Position numbers and translations under genes: made by a program. From contig CAKMRJ010003334.1 of the NCBI GenBank assembly GCA_928212115.1, positions 24,782,830 through 24,846,829 of the forward strand: a stretch of DNA of 64,000 nt. The letters are read 5' to 3'. The notes under the pieces are model-generated. The model did not search any database. It was given only the letters and a program-made list of their open reading frames with translations, and was not told the origin of the DNA. Shown one piece after another: positions 1 through 11,206 of this stretch. The stretch is from Lactuca virosa. Lineage: Eukaryota; Streptophyta; Magnoliopsida; Asterales; Asteraceae. Position 1 is the first letter of the stretch; every line of letters starts with the position of its first letter.

Positions 1-1445
1 ATTTATCGAAGACTATTTGTCATTGGAGGTATGGAAGGAATGCGGGACTTTTGGAGGCTTGCGGTTTGCTTGTGGACTTAAAGTGGTGTGATTGGGAGCA
101 TGTTGTCAACATAATCAAAGGAGCAAGTTGGGCTTAATTTTAGATGAAGAATGACGATGATGTGAAGAGAATTTTGAGCTATAGAAGATCAAGGAAGCAA
201 TGGCATCTTGGGAGAGTCAAGAAGATACAATTGGGCTATCAAGAACCTTTACATGTGGGCTGGACCAAGAAATAAAGGAGCAAAACTAGAAGGCCAATCA
301 AATGGGCCAAATGACCCAGAATCCACGCGGTCCGCGTGGATTTACAAATGGTCTGCGTGGATCGCACTGTGAAGAATCCGGATTTTTGACTTTTTGACTC
401 TATTTTGGGAAGGTTGGTAGAATGCTTTTGGGGGACTTTTGGATCCGATTTTTTACCACTTTTACTGGAGTTTTGAAGCAAGAAGGAAAAAACACATGGA
501 AGAACAACACTTTTGCTCTCTAGAAGATTGGAAGATTTAGAAGGTTGGAGCAATTTTTGTTCCAACTTGCATCTTGAACAATGTTTGGTATCACTAATCT
601 ACTTTGCATTTCTTTCATTTTGGCCATGCTTGGCTAGACTCATATTTGGTTGACTTGGATGTAATTTCTTGAATGTTTTGGTTATTTTGAAGAACTCCAT
701 GAACTTGTGTTGAATATCTATGATTATATTTTCTATGAAAACTTCCTTCATGTTTATATATCTCTAGTCATGAATATTGATATGTAAATGTTATTTTTGT
801 TGGTTAAATTCTTGGCTAAGTAATGGGTCTTCAATTTAACAAGCAACAATTAGTTTAAATGTTTGTTTTCATTTCATTTAGACTAAGAAAATATTTTCTC
901 CATAGTGGTAATGAAAGCAATAGATTACTCTTTGTATCTGGTGACTCTTAAAACCTAATGCTAATTGATTTTCACAAAACTACATACTTCATTAGTTTTG
1001 TGACTTTGATTTAGGAAATGTGTTATGAGCTTCTCTAGTCATTTTAATACAAAAGAAGAGTTGAGGCAAGTTATGCTTATAAATTGCTATAGGCAAGTTA
1101 GATTATAAACACAAGTATTGCACCTTGGTATTTTCATGATTATTTAACCAAATGTTCAAGTAATGAAAGTCCAAAGTCAACCATATTTATCTTATTGATT
1201 TTACATCAAACCTTGCTTTTTTTGAATTGTGTTTTTAAATCTTAGTGTAATTCTAGTTTTGTTTTAAACATATCAAAAGATCAAAACCCCCATTTTTACT
1301 TTTATTGTCATTTTACAAGTATTTTTACAAAGAGATTTTTCATAGAGTTATAAAATTGAACCAATCTCCGTGGATTCGACCCCTTTACCACTATACACTA
1401 TTTTAGTGTGTAATATTTAGGGTATTTATTTTTTTGGCCTCGACA
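1..1445 (+). mobile_element. Partial LTR, Tat/Athila-like Ty3 element (3' end)
   Basis: This is AT-rich sequence with no credible ORF. From about 1360 it reads TCTCCGTGGATTCGACCC and then an ACCACTATAC block, wording typical of the ends of Tat/Ogre/Athila LTRs, and it stops at CGACA (1445). Immediately after that the reverse strand carries G1 gag, so this LTR cut the gag ORF. A GC-rich palindrome (323-339) lies well upstream. The LTR's start lies left of the window, so solo LTR versus full element cannot be decided. The lineage is inferred from wording only. Confidence 0.5.
323..360. repeat. Palindromic word CCACGCGG-T-CCGCGTGG plus a half copy
   Basis: A perfect inverted repeat with 8-base arms and a 1-base spacer occupies 323-339. 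A degenerate right arm (GTCTGCGTGG) follows at 351-360. It is the counterpart of CG-centred inverted repeats found in the other LTR families of this window. Confidence 0.7.
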
Positions 1446-2637
1446 ACCACCATTCGTCGAGGATCATGTGGAATGCCCTTGGCCTTAGTGGCGTTTCTGG
1501 CCTTGCTGCCTCGTTTTTCTTTGGGCAGTCTTTAGAAACATGCCCTTCTTTATTACATCTGTAGCACACCCTCTTGTTGGATGCGCACTTGCTAGCGTAA
1601 TGCCCTATCTTTCCACATTTGTAGCAAGTCACCTCCTCGCTACATTTCCCGAAGTGTTTCTTTTTACACTTCTCGCACCACTTAGCTTCTCCTCCTCCAG
1701 TCTTGGAGAATTTCCTCTCCTTGTTGGATTTTGAAGATCCTTCATACTTCCTTTTCTCGCCAACTTCAGCTTTCTCCAGACCCTTTTCCCTAATCTGGGT
1801 CTCAGCATTCCTGGCTGCTCTAACAACTGTTTTCAAGGTAGTTGCCATTTTGACTGTTGGGCCAAAGTCTATAGGCAGTCCGTTAGCAAACCTATCTATC
1901 TTGGAGATTTTAGTAGGCACCAAGTAGGGGAATAACTTCATCCTCTCGGTGAATGCGGTGCGATACCCATCCACACTCATCTTTCCTTTCTTCAGGTTCT
2001 GAAATTCATTGTTTAGGTCTATCAGATCTATCTCTGAGCAGTACTGCATTTTCAACTGCTCCACGAATGCTTCCCAAGACATTCGCATGGCTTCTCCTCG
2101 TGGCATTGTATCTGCCAACAACTTCCACCAACTTAACACTCCAGTCTTTAGTTGTCTAACTGCAAAGACAGTCTTTTGCTTGTCGCTACAGTCACAGCTC
2201 TCAAACACCATCTCCATTTCGGAGATCCAGTCCATAATCTCAACCGGCTTCGAGCTTCCGAAAAGGCTTGGTGGCTTGGCACCCAAGAAGTTTTTATACA
2301 TTCGTCCATCCTTGTCGTTTCCCCTCTCCGGGCCATTCCTTCGTTCTCCTTGAGTCCCAACTTGACTCACAAGGCGGCTATAGTTCCCTTCCTCCGATTG
2401 CTCGGGAATCAGCTCATGTTGCTCAATGGGCATGGTAGGTTCGTCCCTATTTTCATGCAACATCCTCCTCATTTCTTCCCTTTTTTCAGCTAACATAGCC
2501 CGAATCATGACTTGTACTCCAGCCATGGTGATTGGTTCAGGTGCAGCTTCTTCTACAACAAGTATTTGCTCAATCATTGGGGGCTGTTGATTCCTATTTC
2601 CATTTGCGTTCCTGACTCCCCTTCGGGTTCTTGCCAT
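1446..2637 (-). pseudogene. Ty3/gypsy gag polyprotein (G1), C-terminus truncated
   Basis: An open frame of 403 codons, beginning MARTRRG. A basic, Gln-rich N-terminus is followed by a retrotransposon gag (capsid) domain at about residues 110-290, with typical Trp, Leu and Arg spacing. A basic linker leads to a degenerate Cys cluster (CEKC near 321) and two CCHC zinc knuckles (338-351 and 358-371). In a living element this protein packages the RNA in virus-like particles. Real gag sequence ends near residue 395; the last residues are encoded by the invading LTR. No protease or pol follows in the window. The ATG is supported by the primer-binding site about 380 bases upstream. Assignment to a chromovirus-like gypsy group is inference from gag style. 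Confidence 0.85.
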
Positions 2638-3020
2638 TTCGATCTATACACCAATTCAGACGTTCGGTGTGTAATGACGAGAATTAAGATAGGAAAGATT
2701 TTATTTACGATCGACGTGTAAATTTCCCTATCACTTCGAAAATTTACATGCCAGTTCTAATACCGTAATTAAACGTTTAGAAGTCTGAACACATAAAGTT
2801 TCCAGATCCGGTCGGCAACAGACCAGATCCGATCATATAATGCATATCATAAATCATTTAGTACATAAAAGCATGTTAGGCATTTTCCTAAATAAGCTAG
2901 TGTTTGTATCTATTCAGGTGTATTACCTAAATTTATTAGACACACTCCTCAAGTTCATCACTTAGCATTCTAAGTTTAAGTCTAGAAATAAATCCATATT
3001 CCTAGTTCGCTTAAACTAAT
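2638..3020 (-). other. G1 leader between PBS and gag
   Basis: A non-coding AT-rich leader of about 380 bases lies between the primer-binding site and the gag start codon. I see no conserved ORF in it. Confidence 0.6.
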
Positions 3021-3032
3021 GCTCTGATACCA
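3021..3032 (-). promoter_or_regulatory. Primer-binding site, initiator tRNA-Met (G1)
   Basis: The minus strand reads TGGTATCAGAGC two bases inside the LTR end. It is complementary to the 3' end of plant initiator tRNA-Met and fixes the orientation of G1. Confidence 0.85.
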
Positions 3033-3524
3033 ACTGTGGCATCCCCATTTTCACGACCAGAAAAGACCGATTTTGTTTATGCTTTATAAAAATCAGAGTA
3101 CCCTCTTTAATAAAAATGTTGCGGAATTTGTTCCCAGAAAAACATGATAAATACGTTATCAAATCATTTCCGAAGAAATGTATTTTATTCATTTTAAAAC
3201 ATTGGGATGTCATCGTCAATATAGAAACATAAGCATAAACAGAACTTACATTCATGATCACTAGTGGTTTATATCTCCTTAATCACTTAGTGTAATGTAA
3301 CTTCATATTGACACCTGTGATACAAATAAACTGAGTGGGTTAGGTTGGGAAACCTGGTGAGTACATAGGGTTTTCAACCCACAATAATATAATTTTTATG
3401 TTTAAACATCAAACAATCAACCAAATTACCCATCCCCATTATCTTCTTTACTCTTAAGGATCTACCCTAAGAATCAACTATTCCTCGTTCATTCATTCCT
3501 AAGGATCATCCTAAGGAATCGGTA

Positions 3525-3745
3525 CGAAGTCCATCGTTGCCACGGTTTACACAACGGGCACTAAGTCTGCATAGTCGCCAAGGTTTAGGCACCAAGTCTG
3601 CATGGTCACCAGGGTTTAGGCACCACGTCTGCAGGATCGCCAAGGTTTAGGCACCAAGTCTGGATGATCGCTAAGGTTTAGGCACCAAGTCTGCATGATC
3701 GTCAGGGCTTAGGCACCAAGTCTGCATGCTCGCCAGGGTATAGAG
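3525..3745. repeat. Tandem repeat of about 32 bases in the G1 LTR
   Basis: About six or seven copies of a unit containing GTTTAGGCACCAAGTCTGCA and a variable GATCGCCAAG stretch. It lies downstream of the TATA box in element orientation, so it is probably transcribed. Copies differ by point changes. Confidence 0.8.
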
Positions 3746-4786
3746 TACACCGAGTGAACACATCGTTCACAACACCTACAGGTTGCGAGCCTGCTAGTGT
3801 TCCACTGGACTGTCTAGAATAGTCCATGGTTGTCATCCATACTCTGCCAGATGACGGGGCCACGCTTGGGTAAAAGGCTTCTCTCATTGTTCACGTCTCA
3901 CCCTTATCTCATGGTCTATATCACCTCTTATCTCAACATTCAATTCATATTTCATCTACCCATGTTTTACCCAACATATTTTATAGATATAAAATACATA
4001 TACAGTTTAAATCTTTTAAAACATGTATAAAATCTTTCATTCAGCATAGACAGCAAGTATTCAGACAATATGCACACATAGCACGTAATTTATATAAAAT
4101 AATTCATATCTATGTGTAAGATGAAAGTAACTATGCACTCACCTGATTAGGTGGTGACTCTGCACTTGGACAGCACTTCGTTACTCTTAAAGCAATTTCC
4201 ATCGACAAAACCTAGTATCATTACCACTAGGGTTTAGTCTAATATTCATTGCGACTAATTATTAGTCTTAGCATTATTATTATTATATAAGCGTTTAAAC
4301 AATATTTTCCAACCACTATGTATAGACAGGGGCCAGACATAAAACACCGGAGGGCAGGACCATTTTGGCATATAGCACTTCTGAAATCCAACAACCCTAT
4401 GCAGCCCTTTAAACCAGATTCCCCGTACCACGAGTAGTTAAATAGATATTATAACGACACTTATATTACCCATAATAATAGCTCAAATAATTATTGTAAG
4501 GTCCTAGTAACGTTACTATAATTAATTAAAAGCTATATTAAAAATAGTGTAGGCGTAGCTCACTTACAGAGGGTTTTCTCGAAAACCGAGCTTCGCTTGG
4601 AGCAGCATTTTCGATCCGAAAGACTCTTTTTCTCGGGGCTTCGGGAGCCTCGGGGCTTCCTTTGGGTGCTAGGGGGTTTTCCTAGACTTTAGGGGGCTTC
4701 TAGGGCTAGAGAGAGAACTTAGAGAGAGAGAGAGAGAGAGAGAGAAGGCTTTGGAAGGTGTGAATAAAGTGGCTGCCCTCGCAGCC

Positions 4787-4794
4787 TTTTTATA
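4787..4794 (-). promoter_or_regulatory. TATA box of the G1 LTR
   Basis: The minus strand reads CTATAAAAAGG, a good plant TATA context, inside the U3 end of this LTR. Confidence 0.65.
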
Positions 4795-4803
4795 GTGCGA
4801 ACC

Positions 4804-4846
4804 TCGGACGTACGCTGGTCGTACCGAGGCCCTACGTTGGGCGTAG
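4804..4846. repeat. Paired inverted-repeat words GTACG-n5-CGTAC and CTACG-n5-CGTAG
   Basis: Two adjacent inverted repeats sit at 4810-4824 and 4832-4846, just upstream of the TATA box in element orientation. The outer pair differs (G:C against C:G) in both arms at once, so pairing is kept while the sequence changes. The first can be extended outward by CCTCGG/CGAGG arms. Confidence 0.7.
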
Positions 4847-6284
4847 TCTTCGCTCCGTACAACACACGTCAGATACAAGGTGGGGCGACGTGGCTTGCTC
4901 TGGTCCGCGGAAGACAGATTTCCGAATCCGATGGCCTTCCGTGATCCGCAAGCGACGGCTGGGATCGTGCCACGTCAGCACATCTCACATCAGCTTTGCA
5001 AATTGTACACTCAACTTCTAAAATTCGTAACTTTTGCATACGAGCTCCGATTTCGACGTTCTTTATATCCACGCATAGGTGAGATTGTACTCTACAACTT
5101 TCATTTAGACTCCGTCGGCTAATTTTGACTTTATTTTTGAAGTTATATTTTTAACAAGCCGAGACATGATTGGTCTGTTAAAAATTCATAACTCCTTCAT
5201 CCGATGTCCGTTTTCGTCTGTCTTTTTATTGTTATGCTACTATTAACGAGATCTTCGATTCTCGTTTAGGTTGTGTCGGCTAAAAACCGCTCGATCTAAT
5301 ATTCGAACTTCGGGCTGTACACTGCTAAGCCGAAACTTCGAAAAATCATAGCTTCCTCATACGAAGTCAGATTTGGGCGTTCTTTTTATGCATGCTCTCG
5401 GTTTAACGTCTTCTACGACTTTCGTTTAGATCGCTAATGCTAAAAACTCTCTATCGTAAATTCACTATTTACACTTCCTAGTGTCGTGTCGGTTCTGTCG
5501 CGAAACGTCGACATGCCATAACTCCTTCGTTATAACTCGGATTTTGGCGTTCTTTATATGTACGGAACCCTTGTAACATACACTACAACTTTTATTATGA
5601 TTATTCATTCTAAATAATCTTCTACCAAAAAGTCGTTTTCAACACTTATTGTCTCTATAATGACTAGCCCGGATCTACGGGCGTTACATAGACGGAAGGA
5701 AGTTGCAGTTTTTGAATTTAACCCTTTAAAGGTAGGTATCACACGTTACCTGAGCAATTCAATTATAGGTTGTGTGACATCCCCAATTTCACGGCCAGAA
5801 AAGACCGGTTTAATTTATGCTTTTAAAATAATTTCAGAGTAATCATTTGATTAAAAGTGTTGCGGAATTTGTTCCCAGAAAAACATAATAAATATGTTAT
5901 CAAATCATTTCCGAAGAAATGTATTTTATTCATTTAAACCATTGGGATGTCATTGTCAATACAAAAACATAAGCATAAACAAAACTTACATTCATTTACA
6001 CTAGTGATCTACTTCTCTTTTAATCTCTCAGTATAAAGCAACTTCATATCGATACCTGTGATACAATTAAACTGAGTGGGTCAGGCTTGGGAGCCCGGTG
6101 AGCATATAGGGTTTTCAACCCACAATAAATAATAAACTTATTAAGTTCTCAATCAACAATAAATTTATTAATTTCATCAACCAAAATAACCCTAATCACC
6201 CATTCCCATTATCCTCACTTTACGTCCCTAAAACAACTATCACAAGGGACCTAGCCTAAGGATTATCACTAGGGGTGACAACAT

Positions 6285-6720
6285 TGCTTTCCTCAACAAT
6301 TTATGTCAAACAAGACATCCTAACATAAAACAACCAATAAGGTGACAACATTGCTTCCCTCTCCAATTTATGTCAAATAAGACAAACATCGGAGTGACAA
6401 CATTGCTTTCCTCAGCAATTTATGTCAAATAGGCACGAAGTCACATCGTCGCCATGTGCTAAGTCCATAGCTCTTATTTATCGACAGTATTTCCCACGGG
6501 AGTCCCCCCCCCCCCCCGCAATACATGTCAATGGGTTTTCCATGTGCTAAGTCCATAGCTCTTATTCATCGATGGTATTTCCCACGGAAGTTCCCCTCGC
6601 AATACATGTCAATGGTTTTTCTATGTGCTAAGTCCATAGCTCTTATTCATCGACGGTATTTCCCACGGAAGTCCCCCCCCCCCCCCCCCCCCCCCGCAAT
6701 ACATGTCAATGGGTTTTTAG
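6285..6720. repeat. Tandem repeats with poly-C tracts in S1
   Basis: Two local arrays. The first (6285-6430) repeats GTGACAACATTGCTT and CAATTTATGTCAAA about three times. The second (6430-6720) repeats a unit of about 90 bases containing GTGCTAAGTCCATAGCTCTT, a CGACGGTATTTCCCACGG stretch and a C-run. Two C-runs have expanded to about 13 and 23 bases (near 6505 and 6673). Confidence 0.8.
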
Positions 6721-7823
6721 AGTACAACTGATGAACATATAGTTCATCCACTTACAAGTTGCAAGCCTGCTAGTGTTCCACAGACCGTCTAGAATAGTCC
6801 ATGGTTGTCATCCATACTCTGCTGAATGACGGGGGGCCAACGTTTGGGTAAGGGCTTTTCTCATATTGCACCACTCACGCCAACTTTTGGGTAAGGCTTT
6901 TCTCATATTTCACCATTCACTCTCAACTCATGATCTATATCACTGATCATCTCATCTATCCAACTCACCTTTCATCACACACCCACTATTTTAACTCCTG
7001 ATCTATATCACTCACTAATGAAGCTCGTCCGATCACTTCATAAAAGAAACAAAGACTCTAAAGCTCTTCAAAATAAAAGTATAGGGAAAATACTAATAAA
7101 GTACTCCCTTACGCTCCCGTACCCCGACACGTAATAGCGTCAAAAAAGAAGAACTAACGGATGAACACATAGTTCAAAAACAGCTAATGAACATATAATT
7201 CGAGAACACCTTATGAACATATAGTTCAAACATACCTACCGATTACAAGTCTACTTACGTTCCACTGGACTATCTAAAATAGTCTGTGGCCGTTGTCTAT
7301 ACTCTGCAAGATGACTAGATCATCTTAAACATCGATACCTCTCATCACTTTTATTTCATCACACATCATCTAATTCATCTACCCATGTTTTACCCAACAT
7401 ATTTGTAGATAAAAATACATATACAGTTTAAAACTTGTATAAAACATCTATTCAACAATCACCTTAATTAAACATTTAATATAATTACACATAGCACGTA
7501 TTTTAAAGAAAATACTTCATATATATGTGTAAGGTGAAAGTGACTATACACTCACTTGATTTAACGATAACCGGGCAGCACTTCGTTGCCTAAAACGATC
7601 GTTTCTTATAAAACCGGGAGTTTTATTGAGAAACCGGGCTCTGCAAGGGTCAGGATTCGAAACCAAAAAAATAAATTTCTCGGGCTTCTCGGGCACTCCG
7701 GGACGTGTTCCGGGCGTTGGAATTAATCTCGGGGCTTTGGGGAAGTTGAAAATAACTAAAATATTGAAAAATGGGTGAAAATGACAAATTTGGAATTCTA
7801 CCCGGAAGATCTCGCAGCCCTTC

Positions 7824-7831
7824 TATTTATA
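7824..7831 (-). promoter_or_regulatory. TATA box of solo LTR S1
   Basis: The minus strand reads CCTATAAATAG, at the position equivalent to the TATA box of the G1 LTR. Confidence 0.6.
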
Positions 7832-8933
7832 GGGCCGAGGTTCGGACTCTGGAGGCTAGGAAGCAAGTACGTGGCAGCAGCGAGGAGGCTCGAATGCAGC
7901 AGCTGGCATGCTTCGGACGCGAGGAGTCACCGGCTTCGGATGTGTCATCGGTTGGGTCTCCGGCTCGAACACCTGTAGGACACGCGTCGGATGTGCGAGG
8001 GCCGAGACTTCGGTCGAATCCGGAAGCGACACGCGACTGCCAGCTGCTCGGATGACTCAACCATTTCGGACACGTGGCACAGTTTGGGCGAGGGTGACGT
8101 GGCCGAAGCCACCTATGCGAAATTTCTCGGTTTTTGTGCAAAAACTTCTAAAATCCATAACTTTCGCATACGTGCTCCGTTTTTGACGTTCTTTATATGC
8201 ACGCGTAGGTAAAATTACGCTCTACAAGTTTCGTTTAGACTTCGTCTGCTAATTTTGACTTTAATTTTTATATTATTATTTTTAACAGACCGGGACAGGA
8301 AATCCGTTAAAAATTCATAACTTCTTCATCCGACGTCCGTTTTCATCTGTCTTTTTACCGTTGTGCTACTATTGACGAGACCTTCGATTCACGTTTAGGT
8401 TGTGTCGGCTAAAAATCACTCGATCTAAAATTCGAGTTTTTAGCTGTCTACTGCTAAGCTGAAACTTCGAAAAATCATAACTTCCTCATACGAAGTCAGA
8501 TTTGGGCGTTCTTTTTATACCTACTCTCGGTTTAACAAACACTACGAGTTTTGTTTAGATCACTAAGGCTAAAAAGTAGTTTATCAAAAACTCACTTTTT
8601 ACGACATTCGGCACCGTGCCGGTTTTGTCGCGAAACTTCGACAGGTCATAACTTCTTCGTTATAACTCGGATTTCGGTATTCTTTATATATCCGTAATCC
8701 TTGTCACGTCCACTACAAGTTTCTTAATAGATATCGGCTTTATCTAATATTTACTTTCGACGCTCATTTTTATTCTTAATTAATTAAACCCTAATAATTA
8801 AGCATAAAACACATAATTTTCACATAATATTCACATAATTTCTTTTCATTTCTTCTAAATGAGTTACAAAGGTTAACCTAAACTATTATGTCAATATTAA
8901 TGCCTAGCCTAGAAACACGGGCGTTACAGGTTG

Positions 8934-9458
8934 TAATGCTCCAGCAAGAAGAACTTCCTTCTTAATGTTAGGGGATGAATGGACAAGATTCCCGATCACA
9001 CCAACCTGAGATATACCATTCATAAATCATTCCTAGATACAAGCAATCTTATGAGCTGAAAAGAAAAAAAGTGAATTTAAAAACTAGAACTAACTGCTTC
9101 ATAGTGTATTGCAACATTAGAATAAGAGTAGGCAAAGCATTACAGTCCACTATCTGCAGACATGGCAAGGTTCCAATGTTATAAAACTGTCCCCAAAACA
9201 CATTTTATTGATCCAGATCATTCAACCTGAGTTTTGTTTTTAATAACCTCTTTCTTCGAGTTTATGAAGCAGGATTTCTAGGATTTTGATTTGCTTTAAT
9301 GAGTCTTTGCTAGATTCATTTGATATCTACACACTATAATCTATTTATATGTTCAATAATTCTGTCAGATAGTAATTTTATAGATATTTTTGATGTTAAA
9401 TCTGTGCACCATGAATAAATTATTCATGTAAGTATCATATGTCTTTGTGGATGTGCAG
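8934..9458. other. ARIA-fragment intron and flanking non-coding sequence
   Basis: Apart from the ARIA-like exons on the minus strand, this stretch is AT-rich. It includes the short intron between exons A and B (9006-9094) and unassigned sequence from 9154 to 9458. Confidence 0.5.
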
Positions 9459-9527
9459 GAGGATCTTATGTTGTTAGTTCCTTATACTAAAGGACCAAAC
9501 AAGAAGCCATATATGGCTATAATAAAG
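9459..9527 (+). pseudogene. Possible BAH-domain exon fragment
   Basis: A 69-base open segment is framed by a GTGCAG acceptor and an AAG|GTATTT donor. It encodes 23 residues, EDLMLLVPYTKGPNKKPYM then AIIK. The spacing ED-x-LLVP-n-KPYxAIIK resembles the start of the BAH chromatin-reader domain in plant BAH proteins; that match is from memory and weak because of length. No further BAH exon was found downstream. It lies on the strand opposite the ARIA-like fragment, so the two do not form one gene. Confidence 0.3.
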
Positions 9528-9605
9528 GTATTTTGGTTTGGTCTATTTTTTCTAAATCAAAACTTTCCTGGATACTTGATGTCTTGATCCATAAATTACA
9601 TATTA

Positions 9606-10008
9606 TTCACATATGAATCACATGTGATTCACATGTAAATCACAATTACACGTGATTCACATGTAAATCACATGTAATTCACATGTGAATAACCTGTAAT
9701 TCACATGTAAATCACAAGTTTGTCACATATGATTCACATGTAAATCACATTTACACGTGATTCACATGTAATTCACATATGAATCACATGTGATTCACAC
9801 GTAAATCACATTTGATTCACATGTAAATCACATATGATTCACATGTAAATCACATGCGATTCATATGTAAATCATATGTGATTCACATGTAAATCACATG
9901 TGAATCACATGTGATTCATATGTGAATCGCATGTGATTTACATATGATGTCATATGTAAATGTGATTCATATGTGAATCGCATGTGATTCATATGTTAAT
10001 CACATGAA
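9606..10008. repeat. CACATG-rich self-complementary minisatellite
   Basis: About 400 bases are built from 10-11-base words such as ATTCACATGT and AATCACATGT, with variants ATATG and ACGTG. Because CACATGTG is palindromic, both strands read almost the same words, so the region can form many alternative hairpins. Confidence 0.85.
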
Positions 10009-10309
10009 AATCATTTTTTTGAATTTTCTTGTAGGTTTGGAAGAAAGTGTGGTGAATATTGAAGAGGTGAAAAATGATAAATTGAAGAAAAATAAGGAAA
10101 TATTGACATGAAAACATGAAAACGCTTTGAATTTTGTAGCATTTTTATTTTTTATATTTTATTTTATATCGAATAAAATACTTGTACTATTATGTTTATA
10201 GATTAATTAATAAAAATGAGATTTTTTGTGATTTACTTACGAATATTATAGTATAAGAAATATACATCTATGCATTTGAAAAAATATGCATATATGCACC
10301 TAAAAATTT
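10009..10309. other. AT-rich non-coding stretch
   Basis: A short AG-preceded open segment (near 10035-10111) ends in TGA, but it matches no protein I recognise and does not continue the frame of the BAH-like exon. The rest is AT-rich. Confidence 0.4.
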
Positions 10310-10640
10310 ACTTTTTTAAAAAAATGCAGTTTATTTTGATAAAATTACAGTTTTTTTTTTAAATGCAATTTTTTTTGAAAAAATGTAACTTTCTTTAAAA
10401 AACTTGCAATTTTTTTGAAAAAATTGCAGTATTTTTATTTAAAAATGCAGTTTTTTAAAAAAAATTGCAGTTTTTTTTTTAAAAAAAAAAATGCAGTTTT
10501 CATTAAAAAATTGCAATTTTTTTGAAAAAAAAATGCAGTTTTTTTTAAATTGCAGTTTTTTTTTAAAAAAAAATTTATTTTTTTTCAAAAAATCATGTTT
10601 TCTATAAAAAATTAAAAAGTCTGCATTTAAAAACAAACGA
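10310..10640. repeat. Degenerate TGCAG/T-run/A-run tandem repeat
   Basis: About a dozen copies of a roughly 25-base unit made of TGCAGTTTTT followed by a T/A run. Oligo-T and oligo-A runs of 5-12 bases alternate, giving long near-palindromic low-complexity DNA. Confidence 0.75.
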
Positions 10641-10840
10641 AAAATACTATATTTAAAAAAATCTGAAAATTTGATTTATGATGTAAATTTTTAGACATTT
10701 ATATTAATATATTAAATAACACAAAAAAATTAAACATTAAATGAGATTGGTAAGATGACGATCATGTCCTTAATGAATTACTTTTGATCCAACGTTCCAT
10801 ATTTAGTTCTCGGGAAAATATGAGTTCTCAACCGATCTCA

Positions 10841-10841
10841 A

Positions 10842-10911
<70 letters not shown>
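10841..10911. repeat. Compound microsatellite (CT)n(TA)n
   Basis: About ten CT units followed by about twenty-five TA units, all uninterrupted. Confidence 0.95.
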
Positions 10912-10913
<2 letters not shown>

Positions 10914-10999
10914 CCAAAATTGGTCATTGTGCTTTTCAAAAAGTGATGTTGAGAACAACTTTAAAAACCCTTCAAATCAGCCCTATGGTTTCAAGAAAT

Positions 11000-11105
11000 T
11001 AGGGGTGACAAATCGGGTAGTTGTGTCGTGTTTTTGTCTGATGCGACACGACACAACACGAAAAAGTTTTATGTAACACGAACAGAACACGACATGATGT
11101 CGTGT
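11000..11105. mobile_element. End of a hAT-like element (TIR plus CGTGT-type subterminal repeats)
   Basis: It begins TAGGGGTGACAAATCGGG and continues with repeated CGTGT/ACACG words in both orientations, as at the ends of many plant hAT non-autonomous elements. It breaks off where the G0 LTR begins, so only one end is present. It was probably the target of the G0 insertion. Confidence 0.45.
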
Positions 11106-11206
11106 TGTAACACCCACTTCAGGTATGAACTAATATGTTATATTTTATGTTTTCATTTTGGGTGGCCACAGCGTGGTGGAGCCTCACCACGGCGTTGTGA
11201 TATTTT
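11106..11206 (+). mobile_element. 5' start of the G0 gypsy LTR, truncated
   Basis: It starts TGTAACACCC like the other plus-oriented gypsy LTRs here. It carries inverted-repeat words CCACAGCGTGG (11166-11176) and CACCACGGCGTTGTG (11185-11199). It stops at a junction with minus-strand LTR L0. The internal region of a gypsy element in the same orientation reappears at 61009, so these are probably the two ends of the outermost nested element, G0. Confidence 0.5.

Larger units (their letters stand above)
3035..5688 (-). mobile_element. 5' LTR of gypsy element G1
   Basis: 2,654 bases bounded by TGT...ACA, next to the PBS on one side and to ARIA-fragment intron sequence on the other. The minus strand has a TATA box (4787-4794), a pair of inverted-repeat words just upstream of it, and a roughly 32-base tandem repeat downstream (about 3525-3745). 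The flanking pentamer beyond the 5' end is TAGAC (5689-5693); the matching copy is not in view because the element's other end is lost or outside. Solo LTR S1 next door is a diverged relative with the same start and end blocks. Confidence 0.8.
5773..8928 (-). mobile_element. Solo LTR S1 (gypsy, G1-related) with TSD GGTTG
   Basis: 3,156 bases from TGTGACATCC to GGGCGTTACA, flanked on both sides by GGTTG (5768-5772 and 8929-8933). Removing the LTR and one TSD restores the ARIA-like exon frame, which proves the boundaries. No internal region remains, so the two LTRs recombined. A minus-strand TATA box is at 7824-7831. GC-rich sequence at 7840-8110 produces several chance ORFs. Confidence 0.93.
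5750..9153 (-). pseudogene. Armadillo-repeat gene fragment, ARIA/ABAP1-like, split by an LTR
   Basis: Two exons of an ARM-repeat protein are legible on the minus strand. Exon A (9153-9095) follows an AG acceptor, encodes IVDCNALPTLILML, and after a small deletion AIHYEA; it ends at a GTTAGT donor. Exon B starts after an AG at 9006 and encodes VGVIGNLVHSSPNIKKEVLL and then AGALQPIIELL. It is cut at 8929/5772 by solo LTR S1 and ends at a GTAACG donor (5749). The wording matches, as I recall it, plant ARIA (ARM protein interacting with ABF2) and ABAP1, BTB/ARM proteins of ABA and cell-cycle control. Only about two ARM repeats remain, with a deletion and two transposon hits, so it is a relic or captured fragment. 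G1 inserted in the following intron. Confidence 0.7.

Noticed and set aside
239..565. 108-residue minus-strand ORF in the leftmost LTR
   Set aside because: It lies in LTR sequence, shows no domain or coding-type composition, and runs across the palindromic word.
3525..3745. Short repeats of about 32 bases resembling CRISPR repeats
   Set aside because: There are no distinct spacers, units drift gradually, and the setting is a plant LTR.
7771..8212. Cluster of overlapping ORFs on both strands
   Set aside because: This is the GC-rich U3 of solo LTR S1 next to its TATA box; several frames are open by chance.
10035..10111. Open segment after an AG, possibly a last exon of the BAH-like fragment
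   Set aside because: The phase does not continue from 9527 and the residues match nothing I recognise.
10439..10636. Lys/Phe-rich minus-strand ORF
   Set aside because: It is a translation of T-run/A-run low-complexity sequence.
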